From contig PLAE01000162.1 in the NCBI GenBank assembly GCA_003134035.1, positions 1 to 64,000 of the forward strand: 64,000 nucleotides of DNA, given 5' to 3'. The notes beneath the pieces are model-generated. The model worked only from the letters and a program-made list of their open reading frames with translations. It was not told the origin of the DNA and ran no database searches. A program made the position numbers and the translations under genes. Below are positions 17,003 to 25,620 of the stretch, piece by piece. This DNA is from Candidatus Velthaea versatilis (GTDB taxonomy: Bacteria > Vulcanimicrobiota > Vulcanimicrobiia > Vulcanimicrobiales > Vulcanimicrobiaceae). Position 1 is the first letter of the stretch. Each line of letters starts with the position of its first letter.

Positions 17003-17026
17003 GGCGGTTTCCACGCGGAAACCGCC
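17003..17026 (+). promoter_or_regulatory. Perfect 10-bp hairpin in the leader of the first STAND gene
   Basis: GGCGGTTTCC (17003-17012) and GGAAACCGCC (17017-17026) pair fully around the 4-nt loop ACGC. The hairpin ends 17 nt before the ATG at 17044 and just upstream of the ribosome site (GAGGG near 17031-17035). It could be an operator or an RNA structure affecting translation. It lacks a T run and sits before a gene, so a terminator is unlikely. Confidence 0.5.
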
Positions 17027-17043
17027 GAACGAGGGCAGCCGAG

Positions 17044-19500
17044 ATGAGTGTGGGCGACTTCGGCTCCCTGCTCCGCGAATTCCGGTGCGCCGCGGGCCTC
17101 TCTCAAGAGGCCCTCGCGGAGCGCGCGCGCTTGAGCCCGGGCGCGATCAGCGCCTTGGAACGCAGCGCCCGTCGCGGACCCCAGCAGCAGACGCTCGCGC
17201 TCTTGGCAGAGGCGCTACAACTCGGGTCCGAGCAGCGCGCCCAGCTGGAAGAATCGGCCCACGCAGGCCGCCGCCGAGCTCCGCGCGGTTCCGCGGACGC
17301 GAGTCCGGCGGTGCCGCATAATCTGCCGCGCATCCTCACGTCGTTCCACGGGCGTGAAGCGGACCTGGCGGAGCTCGAGGAGCTGATCGCAGCTCGTCGC
17401 CTCATCACCCTGCTCGGCACCGGCGGAGTCGGCAAAACGCGCCTGGCACTGGAGGCGGCGCACCGCCAACTCGAGGGCATGCGATTTTCGGACGGAGTGT
17501 GGTTCGTCGATTTCGCGCCAACGAATTCTCCCGAACTCGTTGCGACGGCGATCGCACGAGTGCTGGGCGTGCCGGAGCAGTCAAACGTCGCCCTTCTGCA
17601 CACGATCGGTGCGGCGATCGCGCGCAAAAATATGCTGCTGGCATTCGACAACTGCGAACATGTCGTGGATGAATGCGCTCGCATCGCGGAAGCCCTGCTT
17701 CGCGATTGCTCCGGCCTCGTGGTGCTGGCGACAACGCGAGAAGCATTGCGCGTCGACGGCGAATGCGTGGTTCGCGTGCGGCCCCTGCCGTACGACGAGC
17801 ACCATCGTGGGGGACCTGCGCTCGACCTGCTGCTCCATCGTCTAGCCGAAGCGGATTTTAAGCGCTACTCACATCTGATCAACGGCGACGGCGCGCACGC
17901 GGCGTCGATTTGCAAACGGCTCGACGGCATCCCGCTCGCCCTCGAACTCGCGGCCGGTCGGGCGCGCGATGTACCCCTCGCTCACATCGCCGCCGGTCTC
18001 GATGAGCGTTTCGGCCTACTCGTGCACGGGCGTCGTACCGCCTTGCCGCGTCAGAACACGCTGCGTGGGATGATCGACTGGAGTTTCGCGCCGCTTGCGC
18101 CGAGCGAACAAGACCTTTTCGCTCGGCTCGGGCTCTTCGCCGAAGCGTTCACTCCGGAAGCGGCAAGCGCCATCTGCGGCGACGATGCCGGCGTCGTGCG
18201 GAGCGGCCTTGCCACGCTCATCTCGAAGTCGCTCGTCAGCGTGGTCGAAGACCGCAATGGCCATCTGCGCTATCGGCTCCTCGAATCGATGCGCGCGTAC
18301 GCACTGGATCGACTTCGCGAGCGCGGGGAGTACGACCGTTTCGCCTATCGCTTCGCCACATATTTTTGCGCGCGCGCCAAAGAAGCCGACTCCCGGTACG
18401 GCCGAATCACAATTAGCGAGTTCCTCGATTGTGTAGAATCAGATCTCGAAAACTTTCGCGCGGCACTCGAGTGGAGCCTCGGCCAGCGAAACGATACGAA
18501 ACTCGGCGCCGAGCTGGCGGGCGCCATGGGCTGGATTTACCGCCAAAGTGCGCTTTTCGTGGAGGGCACACGTTGGGCCGAACGCGGGCTGGCCGAAGTT
18601 CGAGACGCAGCCCCCACCCTCGTCGGGCGGTTGCACATGGCGCTCAGTATTTTTTGCCTGAACTCGGGTGAAATACATCGGGCTTTGGAAGAGGCCAAGC
18701 TCGCCACCGAAGCCTACCGTGGCGCACCAGCCTCGTCGAATCTGTCGTGGTCGCGCGCGCATGAAGGAAACTGCCTGCTCTTACTGGGCCGTCGCGACGA
18801 CGCCCGCGCCGCCATCGAAGAAGCGGTCGAGGTCGCGCGCGCGCAACAGGATATGTTGCGACTCGCAAACGCGCTCAACGCGTTCGCGCTGACGATTCCG
18901 ATCGAACGGGCGGCGGAGCGCTTGGCGCCACTCGAGGAATCGATACGCACGTATCGCGCCGCGTCCGCTGATGGTGATATGGTACCGATAGCGAATTTGG
19001 CCGAAGCGCTTTTCGCGACGGGCGATCTTGCATCCGCTCTTTCGTTTGTGTTGGACGCCATCGCTATGGCCCGCACGAATCGGGATCGCCCGTTCCTCGC
19101 GGCAGCGCTCATCAACCTCATGGCCTACGCCCTCGCGGCCGGTGACGTCGGGCAGGCGGAGCGAGCCGGGCAAGAGTCGATGCGCCTGGCGCGCGACATC
19201 GGGACGACGTACTACATGATGACCGGCTTGCAGCACCTCGGAAGCGTCGCCGCACGGCGCGGAGCGTTCGAGCGGGCCGCGCGCCTGCTCGGAGCTGCAA
19301 ACGCACAGTATCGGAAATTCGGTATCGTGCGCGAGTTCACCGAACAATCGCTCTACGATCGCTCGATCGAAGAAATTCGCGGCGCACTCGGCGAGGAACG
19401 GCTGCTCCTTCATCTTAACGAGGGCGCCGCGTGGCCGGTCGAGCGCGCCATCGACGAGGCGCTTCTACCGATCGTTTCGGGCGTCGAAGACCACGCCTGA
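17044..19500 (+). CDS. XRE-type HTH / STAND ATPase / TPR protein (copy 1)
   Basis: 818 residues. N terminus: XRE helix-turn-helix (residues 5-62; L-S-Q-E-A-L-A-E-R-A-R-L-S-P-G-A-I-S-x-L-E-R). Residues 100-360: NB-ARC-like STAND NTPase, with F-H-G-R-E, Walker A G-T-G-G-V-G-K-T (125-132), Walker B L-L-A-F-D-N-C-E-H (D202), sensor T-T-R-E, G-L-P/G-I-P-L-A-L-E-L-A-A-G-R, and a winged helix with D-W-S. From about 430 to the end: TPR-like helical repeats for ligand or partner binding. Family members are switch-like regulators or sensors; some STAND proteins are antiphage. A 5' hairpin precedes it. It is the most divergent of the three full copies. Confidence 0.88.
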   Translation: MSVGDFGSLLREFRCAAGLSQEALAERARLSPGAISALERSARRGPQQQTLALLAEALQLGSEQRAQLEESAHAGRRRAPRGSADASPAVPHNLPRILTSFHGREADLAELEELIAARRLITLLGTGGVGKTRLALEAAHRQLEGMRFSDGVWFVDFAPTNSPELVATAIARVLGVPEQSNVALLHTIGAAIARKNMLLAFDNCEHVVDECARIAEALLRDCSGLVVLATTREALRVDGECVVRVRPLPYDEHHRGGPALDLLLHRLAEADFKRYSHLINGDGAHAASICKRLDGIPLALELAAGRARDVPLAHIAAGLDERFGLLVHGRRTALPRQNTLRGMIDWSFAPLAPSEQDLFARLGLFAEAFTPEAASAICGDDAGVVRSGLATLISKSLVSVVEDRNGHLRYRLLESMRAYALDRLRERGEYDRFAYRFATYFCARAKEADSRYGRITISEFLDCVESDLENFRAALEWSLGQRNDTKLGAELAGAMGWIYRQSALFVEGTRWAERGLAEVRDAAPTLVGRLHMALSIFCLNSGEIHRALEEAKLATEAYRGAPASSNLSWSRAHEGNCLLLLGRRDDARAAIEEAVEVARAQQDMLRLANALNAFALTIPIERAAERLAPLEESIRTYRAASADGDMVPIANLAEALFATGDLASALSFVLDAIAMARTNRDRPFLAAALINLMAYALAAGDVGQAERAGQESMRLARDIGTTYYMMTGLQHLGSVAARRGAFERAARLLGAANAQYRKFGIVREFTEQSLYDRSIEEIRGALGEERLLLHLNEGAAWPVERAIDEALLPIVSGVEDHA

Positions 19501-19735
19501 GTTCCGCCGGCTCTCGTGTAACATTCGCGAATTACGGTACGCCTCCGCGAACGTGGCAAACGCGACTTTGTCGCGTGAAGACGGCGCTTGGCGGCGCTCC
19601 CGCCTTCGGGTGCACGTCGCGCGACGACTTGATCGCGAAGTCGCAGAACATCCATGGATTCAAACCAGTCCCGGCGCTTGGTATTTGCCGGCGATTCAGC
19701 TTCCGAAGCCCAATAGAAGCGCAGAACGGGCGTTG

Positions 19736-19975
19736 TCAGCCTCGCTCTTCGTCGCTTGGAGGTCGAACGAATTCTCGCGATCTCCGATCCGTCGAACCAA
19801 AATCTGCGTAATTCGTACGAGCCTGGGTCAGGCTGAGCGAATCGTTGGGGCCACCTCGAATCACATCTGCGTCATGGTCATCCTGTCCGTCGTCCTCCCA
19901 AAAACACACTTCACAAATGCGGTAGCCTCCTCGTTCGGGAAGGGTTTTGCAGTGACAACACGGGCATCGATACAT
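19736..19975 (-). CDS. CPCC-family cysteine-rich small protein
   Basis: 79 residues from ATG 19975; an ATG at 20020 would add 15. It matches the Cys_rich_CPCC pattern: Y-R-C-P-C-C-x-x-K-T-L-x-E-R-G-G-Y-x-I-C-x-V-C-F-W-E-D-D-G-Q-D, then G-G-P-N-x-x-S-L-T-Q-A-R-x-N-Y-x-x-F-G. The four cysteines (C-P-C-C and C-x-x-C) likely bind one zinc. Function is unknown. Family members often sit among immunity-type genes, as here. It is convergent with the STAND gene upstream. Confidence 0.82.
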   Translation of the reverse strand: MYRCPCCHCKTLPERGGYRICEVCFWEDDGQDDHDADVIRGGPNDSLSLTQARTNYADFGSTDRRSREFVRPPSDEERG

Positions 19976-20077
19976 CACTCCCGGTTGCTCCGGCTTGACT
20001 ACATTCACGAATGGCATCATTAGGAGAACGTCGGCAAGGGCGCACCTGCCGACAAGTCCAAGGCACTCAAGACAAAG

Positions 20078-20620
20078 TCACGCTAACCGCGCTCGCACGT
20101 CGAACCGGAACGCGGCGACGTCCGGTTCCGATGTGTCGATCAAGATTAGTTTGACGGGCATGAAGTGCGGGTCAACGTGGAATTCCGCCGCCGTTCTCGC
20201 CGCGGCACCGCGCGCGAGATCCCAGTCGCCCTCAAGTGGCCGGCCGGTGACGGTGTAGCCGTCATCATCGGCCAGTTCGGCGTCGAAATTACCCATCACC
20301 CGGCTGGGCGATCCGTTGCTGACGATCGCGCGAAAAATAAGAATCCGGTCGCCCGCGACCGCCGGCACGAGGGCTGGCGGTCCCTCGGCGTGATGTAGCG
20401 ACGCGGCACGCAAGCGGAGCTTGCCGTTGAACAGTGTGGAAGCCGGCCCGAAACCATGCGCGGCCGGGCCCGGCCCGCTGTCGCCGCCAAGTAAAAATGT
20501 CAGCAGCATCGGGTCGCATTCACAGGGCGCGGGCGCCCCGTCGCGACCGCAACGGACATGCGGGAAAATGATCGAGTTTGCATCGGTACCTCCGGTCGGC
20601 GTGAAAACGGCGAACCTCAT
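20078..20620 (-). CDS. Hypothetical protein
   Basis: 180 residues from ATG 20620; the frame is open to 20782, but the extension looks non-coding. Sequence features include C-G-R-D-G-A-P-A-P-C-E-C-D-P near residue 25-40 and a strand-rich C-terminal half with R-I-L-I-F-R-A-I-V-S and L-I-L-I-D-T-S-E-P-D. No signal peptide and no family recognised. Coding is supported by third-position G+C and absence of a better frame on the other strand. Confidence 0.5.
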   Translation of the reverse strand: MRFAVFTPTGGTDANSIIFPHVRCGRDGAPAPCECDPMLLTFLLGGDSGPGPAAHGFGPASTLFNGKLRLRAASLHHAEGPPALVPAVAGDRILIFRAIVSNGSPSRVMGNFDAELADDDGYTVTGRPLEGDWDLARGAAARTAAEFHVDPHFMPVKLILIDTSEPDVAAFRFDVRARLA

Positions 20621-20853
20621 GACGTTCGCAGAAAGCCTGAGCGAACGCCACGAACCGCTGCGACGAATACCTCGCACAAGTAGCAACGCACGGCGCCGGC
20701 CCGCGCTCAAATCGGAAGGCCACGTCAACGGAGGCGGCGGGAATTGGCTATGAGGCAAGCGCGCTAGCCGCGACGGCTTCACGACGGTGCGACTCGGGGG
20801 TAAGGCCGCGCCCCAAACGGCTCTGGACGCCTTGCGTATCGTCCTCTAAAGCG

Positions 20854-23316
20854 CTACATGCGAAGGTGCGGCTCGGCCGATTCGAGGGCTTCGGCGATGG
20901 CCGCTTCGATGGGTAAGGCCGCGCCTGCGTCGAGGTGGTGTTGTGCCGCCGTCATGCCAATCCCCGCACGGATTTGAGCCAGCATTCGATCGTAGAGTGA
21001 CCGCTCGGTAAACTCGCGTTCGAGTCCGAAGGCGCGATACAAGCCGTTCGAGGCTCCCGCCAGGCGCGCCGCGCGCACGTGGAGTCCGCGTCGGGCGGCG
21101 ACACTTCCGAGGTGCTGCAAGGAACACATCGCGACGCGGGATTTCCCCGCGTCGGCAAGGAGTTCGAGCGCTTCGCGCGCGACCCGATCGGCTTGCTCGA
21201 CGTCGTCGACGCCCAGCGCATAGGCCGCGACGTTCGCCAAGATCGAGGCGAGATTCGAGCGGTCGCTCGACTCGCGCGTCATCGCGAGGACTTGCAGCCC
21301 GCAGGCGAGCGCTTCGGCAAAGTTCCCCGCCGCGAAATGCGTTTCGGCCAGGCTCGCCCGCGCGACGATCGCATCCGCATCGCCGGCTTCGCGGTAAGCG
21401 CGGATCGCCTCTTCAAGCGGCGCGAAGCGCTCCGCGGCGCGCTCGATCGGGATGGTCAGCGCATACGCACTGAGCGCGTCCGCAAGGCGAAAGGCGTCCC
21501 GCTGCGCGCGCGCCACCGCGATGGCTTCTTCGCCAACGGTCCGCGCGTCGTCCGGCCGCCCCAGCAGATAGAGACAATAGACTTGCTGCGTGAGCGCCCA
21601 GCAGACGTCGGACTGGCGATCGGCGGCTTCGTACAGGGCAGCCGCGCGGACCGCGGCGTCGTAGGCATCCTTGAGTTGGCCAAAGTGAAAATAGAAGTGG
21701 CTCAACGCCATGACGAGCCGCCCAATGACGGCTGGCTCGGCGGTCGTCGCTTCGGTCAAGGCGCGCTCCGCCCAACGTGCGCCTTCACGGTTCAGCGCGG
21801 TTTTGCGGTATGCCCAGCCCAGCGAGCCGGCAAGTTCAGCGCCCAGCAGCGTGTCGTTGCGCTGCCCCAGCGTCCACTCCAGCGCGACCCGAAAGTTATC
21901 GATGTCCGCGACGACGAGATCAAAGAACTCGCGGTACGATAAGCGGCGGTGATTGGCGTCGGCCGTTTTCGCCCGAGCGCAAAAATAACCAGCGAAGCGG
22001 CGGGCGTGAATGTCGTACTGGCCGCTGGCGCGCAGCCGGTCCAGCGCGAAGGCGCGCATGGTCTCGAGCAGCCGGTAGCGCAGTCGGCCGTCATCCTCTT
22101 CGACAATCGTCACGAGCGACTTCGCGACGAGTGCGGCGAGGGTTTCGCAGAACTCGCGTGCGTCGTCAGCGCAAATGTCCCCGGCGGCATCGAGCGTAAA
22201 GGCACCGGCGAAAAGCCCGAGCCGCGCGAAGCTGTCTCGTTCGCCGGCGGCCAGCAAGTCGTAGCTCCAATCGATCGCGCTGCGCAGCGTGTGCTGACGC
22301 CGCTCCGCCGATCGGCGCCCGCCCCCCAGCAAACTGAATCGCTCGTCGAGACCTCTGACGATGGTTCCCAGCGAGAGGTCACGTGCGCGGCCGGCCGCGA
22401 GTTCGAGCGCCAGCGGCAGCCCGTCGAGCCGCTTGCAAATCGTCGCCGCCAGCGCGCGGTCGTCCGGCGAAATCTGCGAGAAGCGCGTGAAATCGGCGTC
22501 GATGAGCCGGTCCAAGAGCAAATCGAGTGCCGTGCCGGTCGCCTCGCGACCCTCCTGCGGCAGCGGCGCGACGCGAAAAACGCATTCGCCGTCGATGCGC
22601 AGCGCCTCGCGCGTCGTTGCGATCACGACCATGCCGGGGCAGCTGCTTAAGAGCGCTTCGGCGATGCGCGCACATTCATCCAACACGTGCTCGCAGTTAT
22701 CGAGGACGACGACGAGCCGCTTGGATCCGATCGCGCCGGCCAGGGTGAGGGTGGGCGCTTCGTTCGCACGTTCGCGAACGCTCAGCGCGCGCGCGATCGC
22801 CGAGGCCACCAGATCGGCCGATCCCAGCGGCGCGAGTTCGACCCACCAGACGCCGTCCGGGAACGCGTTCTTTTCCGCCAGCCCGTGCGCGAGTTCGAGG
22901 GCCAGCCGCGTTTTTCCAACCCCGCCTGATCCCAGCAGCGTGATCAAGCGCCGCACGGCGATAAGTCCGTCGAGTTGCGCCAGATCCGTTTCGCGGCCGT
23001 GGAACGAGGTGGGTGAGTGCCGAAGATTGTGGCGCGGCGGTGCCCCGCTCGCTGGGGCGAGCGCCGACATCCGCACGCCGCGCCGACGTCCCGCCGCCGC
23101 TGCTTCCTCGAGTTGGGCCCGCTGCGAAGGGTCCAGCCTCAGCGCATCGGACAGCAGCGACAATGTCGCCTGCTGCGGACCGCGCCGCGCGCTGCGCTCC
23201 AAGCTGCTGATGGCTCCCGGACTGAGCCGAGCGCGCTCGGCCAGCGCTTCTTGCGAGAGCCCGGCGGCGCACCGAAGCTCGCGCAGAAGATCGCCGAAGG
23301 CGCGGTCGCTGAACAC
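20854..23316 (-). CDS. XRE-type HTH / STAND ATPase / TPR protein (copy 2)
   Basis: 820 residues from GTG 23316. The open frame extends to 23538, but this start matches the length and first residues of the other copies (F-S-D-R-A-F-G-D-L-L-R-E-L-R-C-A-A-G-L). Same architecture as copy 1: XRE domain, Walker A G-S-G-G-V-G-K-T, Walker B V-V-L-D-N-C-E-H, winged helix, TPR-like tail with R-R-G-L-H-V-R-A-A-R-L-A-G-A. It is very similar at DNA level to copy 3 (29907-32375), so the two arose by a fairly recent direct duplication. Its GTG overlaps the stop of a 44-codon frame upstream by one base (TAGTG), so its translation may depend on that small frame. Confidence 0.88.
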   Translation of the reverse strand: MFSDRAFGDLLRELRCAAGLSQEALAERARLSPGAISSLERSARRGPQQATLSLLSDALRLDPSQRAQLEEAAAAGRRRGVRMSALAPASGAPPRHNLRHSPTSFHGRETDLAQLDGLIAVRRLITLLGSGGVGKTRLALELAHGLAEKNAFPDGVWWVELAPLGSADLVASAIARALSVRERANEAPTLTLAGAIGSKRLVVVLDNCEHVLDECARIAEALLSSCPGMVVIATTREALRIDGECVFRVAPLPQEGREATGTALDLLLDRLIDADFTRFSQISPDDRALAATICKRLDGLPLALELAAGRARDLSLGTIVRGLDERFSLLGGGRRSAERRQHTLRSAIDWSYDLLAAGERDSFARLGLFAGAFTLDAAGDICADDAREFCETLAALVAKSLVTIVEEDDGRLRYRLLETMRAFALDRLRASGQYDIHARRFAGYFCARAKTADANHRRLSYREFFDLVVADIDNFRVALEWTLGQRNDTLLGAELAGSLGWAYRKTALNREGARWAERALTEATTAEPAVIGRLVMALSHFYFHFGQLKDAYDAAVRAAALYEAADRQSDVCWALTQQVYCLYLLGRPDDARTVGEEAIAVARAQRDAFRLADALSAYALTIPIERAAERFAPLEEAIRAYREAGDADAIVARASLAETHFAAGNFAEALACGLQVLAMTRESSDRSNLASILANVAAYALGVDDVEQADRVAREALELLADAGKSRVAMCSLQHLGSVAARRGLHVRAARLAGASNGLYRAFGLEREFTERSLYDRMLAQIRAGIGMTAAQHHLDAGAALPIEAAIAEALESAEPHLRM

Positions 23317-23450
23317 TAGAGTCGTACCAGCGCGTCGCTGGCGGCTGGCTGGGTAGCGGCGACAACCGATGCCGCCGTGGCCGCAGCGAGCGCGGCCCCG
23401 CGCAGGCGCTTCATTCCGAACGCGCGCGCAGCATGGTCGTTGAATACCAT
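23316..23450 (-). CDS. 44-residue leader-type peptide coupled to STAND copy 2
   Basis: ATG at 23450 preceded by AAGGAG 12 nt upstream. The peptide has a basic start (M-K-R-L-R-G) followed by an Ala/Val-rich hydrophobic stretch (A-A-L-A-A-A-T-A-A-S-V-V-A-A), like a signal peptide or small membrane peptide. Its TAG stop shares one base with the GTG start of the STAND gene. It may be a real small protein or a translational coupling device. No similar frame is placed the same way before copies 1 and 3. Confidence 0.45.
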   Translation of the reverse strand: MVFNDHAARAFGMKRLRGAALAAATAASVVAATQPAASDALVRL

Positions 23451-23638
23451 CGTGGTGCTTCGCTCCTTGACCCGGTTGGGCGAATGGCATGTGGAATCGC
23501 CCGCGCGGATGCGCAAACGAGGAAGCGCCAACAGCCACGGTGTCGCCGCGGGCGCATCTGCCGCCATTATGTGCAAGCGACTGCCATCGGGAAATCCGTA
23601 CTTAGTACTGAATTTCTTTCTAAGTCTACCTAGCTAAG

Positions 23639-23661
23639 GGCCTGCTTCTCGCCGGCAGGCC
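23639..23661. terminator. Hairpin upstream of the leader peptide region
   Basis: GGCCTGC (23639-23645) pairs with GCAGGCC (23655-23661) around a 9-nt loop. It lies in an A+T-richer patch (23600-23635) between divergent transcription units. It could be a terminator or an operator; there is no T run. Confidence 0.3.
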
Positions 23662-24086
23662 GGGGGCAAGCGAGGCTAGCCGCGACGGGTAGGGAAGGCG
23701 GCGCGGCGCGAAGTGCGTTCTCCGCGAGACCTTCGCCGAAGCGCGCGAACGCCACCACCCTCCCACCCCCCTAAACCGATCGTCGCGCTGCTCAAAATGC
23801 CGGATTGCCGTTCCATCGTCGTGCGGTCATCACCAGCCGATCGAGAGCGCGAAATCCATGCGGCATAGACTCCGCATTCGCCGGCGTGCGCCGACGCAAT
23901 ATCCCCGTAAGGCAAGATCGTACTTGTGCGAGTTAGTTGTCTGAGCCGTCTCTGTCCCGGTACCGGCCCTTTCGATACGCTCGAGCGGACCTTCGTCGCG
24001 GCACCAACCATCGAACGACGGACGTTTTCTTGAGGATGGAGGAAGATGAGCCAGTTCCAACCTGCTCGCTGCGCTGCACCGCGTTG
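23662..24086. other. Divergent intergenic region without a gene
   Basis: About 425 bp between STAND copy 2 (leftward) and the lipoprotein (rightward). The lipoprotein frame is open from 23937, but residues before the Met at 24087 do not look like an export signal. A minus-strand frame spans 23676-24848 as the shadow of the lipoprotein gene. Promoters for both directions should be here; none is distinct. Confidence 0.35.
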
Positions 24087-24899
24087 ATGGGCATCCCTTT
24101 CGAATCCGCTCGACTGCGGCGCAGGACCGCGCTCGTCGTAGCCGGGGCGTTTGCGTTTACGTTCGGCGGGTGTTCGCGCGTTGCGACGATCGCGCCGCCG
24201 CCGGAATCGTCCGTTCCGCCGCTCGTCCTCGCGCAACGGTACGCCGACACCGCGGCCGAGTTGCCGGCCGGCGTGGACGCCGCCTTCGCCGTCGCGCGCG
24301 ATGAAATCGGTGCGGAATCGTATTCCGGGGCCTTGCTCGGAGCGGATGGTGCGTACCAGAATCGCGGCGCGAATTCGGTCGATCGCGCGCAGCTTCTCGC
24401 TCATCTGCTCGCCGCGAAAAACATTCCGCTCCGCGACGCCTCCCGCCGGCTCGACGCGACCGCGGCCGAAGCGCTCGCAACGCAACTCTTCGTGGCCCCG
24501 CGCGTGCCGATGAGCGCGGCCCCGGCGGCGAAAATCTCCGGCGACGATTCGGCGTACGTGCGCATCCGCGATCGCGGCGAACGCGACTTCGCCGGCGGGT
24601 GGTGGGAGATCGCACGCGACGTGTCGAGTGTGCGTGCTGTGTTCGAGGACCTCAATAGGGCGTTTCGTATGGTTCAGAAACCTCCCGCCGCTCCTTCCAG
24701 AGCAGGGGTCTGGGGCGTAAAGGCGGAGGCCCCAAAGCCGAAAGTTTATGAGATTACGCGTCCGCGCGGCGGACCAAGTAGTTTCGAATATGCGGTGGTG
24801 CTGACCGCGATCTTGCTTGCATCTCTGGCGACTCTCTATGCGATCCAACTCGCCGTCGAATACGTCATTTTAACGGTGATACCGGAACTCGAAAAATGA
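24087..24899 (+). CDS. Lipoprotein with transglutaminase-like (degenerate) segment and C-terminal membrane helix
   Basis: 270 residues from ATG 24087. The signal ends in a lipobox (F-T-F-G-G-C). Residues about 65-130 (A-R-D-E-I-G-x-E-S-Y-S-G-A-L-L-G, N-S-V-D-R-A-Q-L-L-A-H-L-L-A-A-K-N-I) resemble the start of bacterial transglutaminase-like domains, where N-x-x-D-R-A-x-L-L-x-x-L-L-R-A-x-G-I is typical. The Cys-His-Asp core does not follow, so it is a shortened or adaptor form. A hydrophobic helix (Y-A-V-V-L-T-A-I-L-L-A-S-L) ends the protein. Both lipid anchor and C-terminal helix would fix it in the membrane. Confidence 0.6.
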   Translation: MGIPFESARLRRRTALVVAGAFAFTFGGCSRVATIAPPPESSVPPLVLAQRYADTAAELPAGVDAAFAVARDEIGAESYSGALLGADGAYQNRGANSVDRAQLLAHLLAAKNIPLRDASRRLDATAAEALATQLFVAPRVPMSAAPAAKISGDDSAYVRIRDRGERDFAGGWWEIARDVSSVRAVFEDLNRAFRMVQKPPAAPSRAGVWGVKAEAPKPKVYEITRPRGGPSSFEYAVVLTAILLASLATLYAIQLAVEYVILTVIPELEK

Positions 24900-25014
24900 A
24901 CGTCGACGCACCCGAACGCCGGCACCCGCGTATGTTCATGGAGACCATTTCCTGTAGTGAATGTTCCGAAGTTCGGCGCACCTTGCCGTCTGCCGTTCGC
25001 CGCGGGAGTTCGTC

Positions 25015-25365
25015 GTGAAACGCTTCCGTGACCGATACCCGGAGGTGCACAATTTTTTTGCTTGCACCTTCCACCAAGATTGTTGGAACAGGTTACCAGA
25101 TGGTTCCGAACCCACGATGGTTGCCGTGCTGAACGACGCGTTCGAGCTATACAGCCACTCGGAAATGCTCGAGCTTCAACGAACGTTCCGCGACTTTCTT
25201 CGAGAAGCGTCAAATCTCGACGACGAGTCGCTCGGCACCATTCTTCAGCACGAATTTGGTGCTTCGTACTATGCACCGTGGGACGGGTCGACGTATCGCG
25301 CCTGGCTTGAATTCGTTGACAAGCAACTCGACGAAACAATCGCGGAGCGTATGCGCCTGGTCTAG
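25015..25365 (+). CDS. CdiI-like contact-dependent inhibition immunity protein
   Basis: 116 residues from GTG 25015, which has GGGAG six bases before it. The family pattern is clear: R-Y-P-E-V-H-N-F-F-A-C-T-F-H-Q-D-C-W at the start, a helix with L-R-E-A-S-N-L-D-D-E-S-L, then F-G-A-S-Y-Y-A-P-W-D-G-S-T-Y-R-A-W-L-E-F-V-D near the end. These proteins block a toxin domain delivered by contact-dependent or polymorphic toxin systems. No toxin gene is next to it, so it is an orphan that could protect against neighbours' toxins. Substrate toxin cannot be deduced. Confidence 0.8.
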   Translation: MKRFRDRYPEVHNFFACTFHQDCWNRLPDGSEPTMVAVLNDAFELYSHSEMLELQRTFRDFLREASNLDDESLGTILQHEFGASYYAPWDGSTYRAWLEFVDKQLDETIAERMRLV

Positions 25366-25504
25366 CGCCGGACAAATGCCGGTTGAGCGGATCCGACAAG
25401 CAACTCCGCGGCGCTCATCGTCCGTTCGCGCAGCGACATGCCGCGATTACAGCAGCGTTCCGGCGACGAGTGGGCGTGATCCGGTGCATGAAGCCGGGAC
25501 GTCA

Positions 25505-25530
25505 CTCGTACGAGTATCTCACACGAATAC
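25505..25530 (+). promoter_or_regulatory. Tandem 13-bp direct repeat, copy A
   Basis: Two adjacent 13-bp units, CTCGTACGAGTAT and CTCACACGAATAC, follow the consensus seen at four other places (29196, 34983, 35543, 43119). It lies 90 bp upstream of the ATG of the secreted TPR protein at 25621. I read it as the binding site of a regulator that recognises direct repeats. Confidence 0.6.
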
Positions 25531-25620
25531 AATTGGCGCTGGTGCTGCGTGCGATCTCGCGTGAAGATCGTATTGCCGGCCCAGATCCGGCATCCATGCT
25601 CTTGCGCTCACGAGGAAATC

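Noticed and set aside
23676-24848. 390-codon minus-strand frame
   Set aside because: Arg-rich shadow of the lipoprotein gene at 24087-24899; the plus strand has a signal peptide, lipobox and membrane helix.
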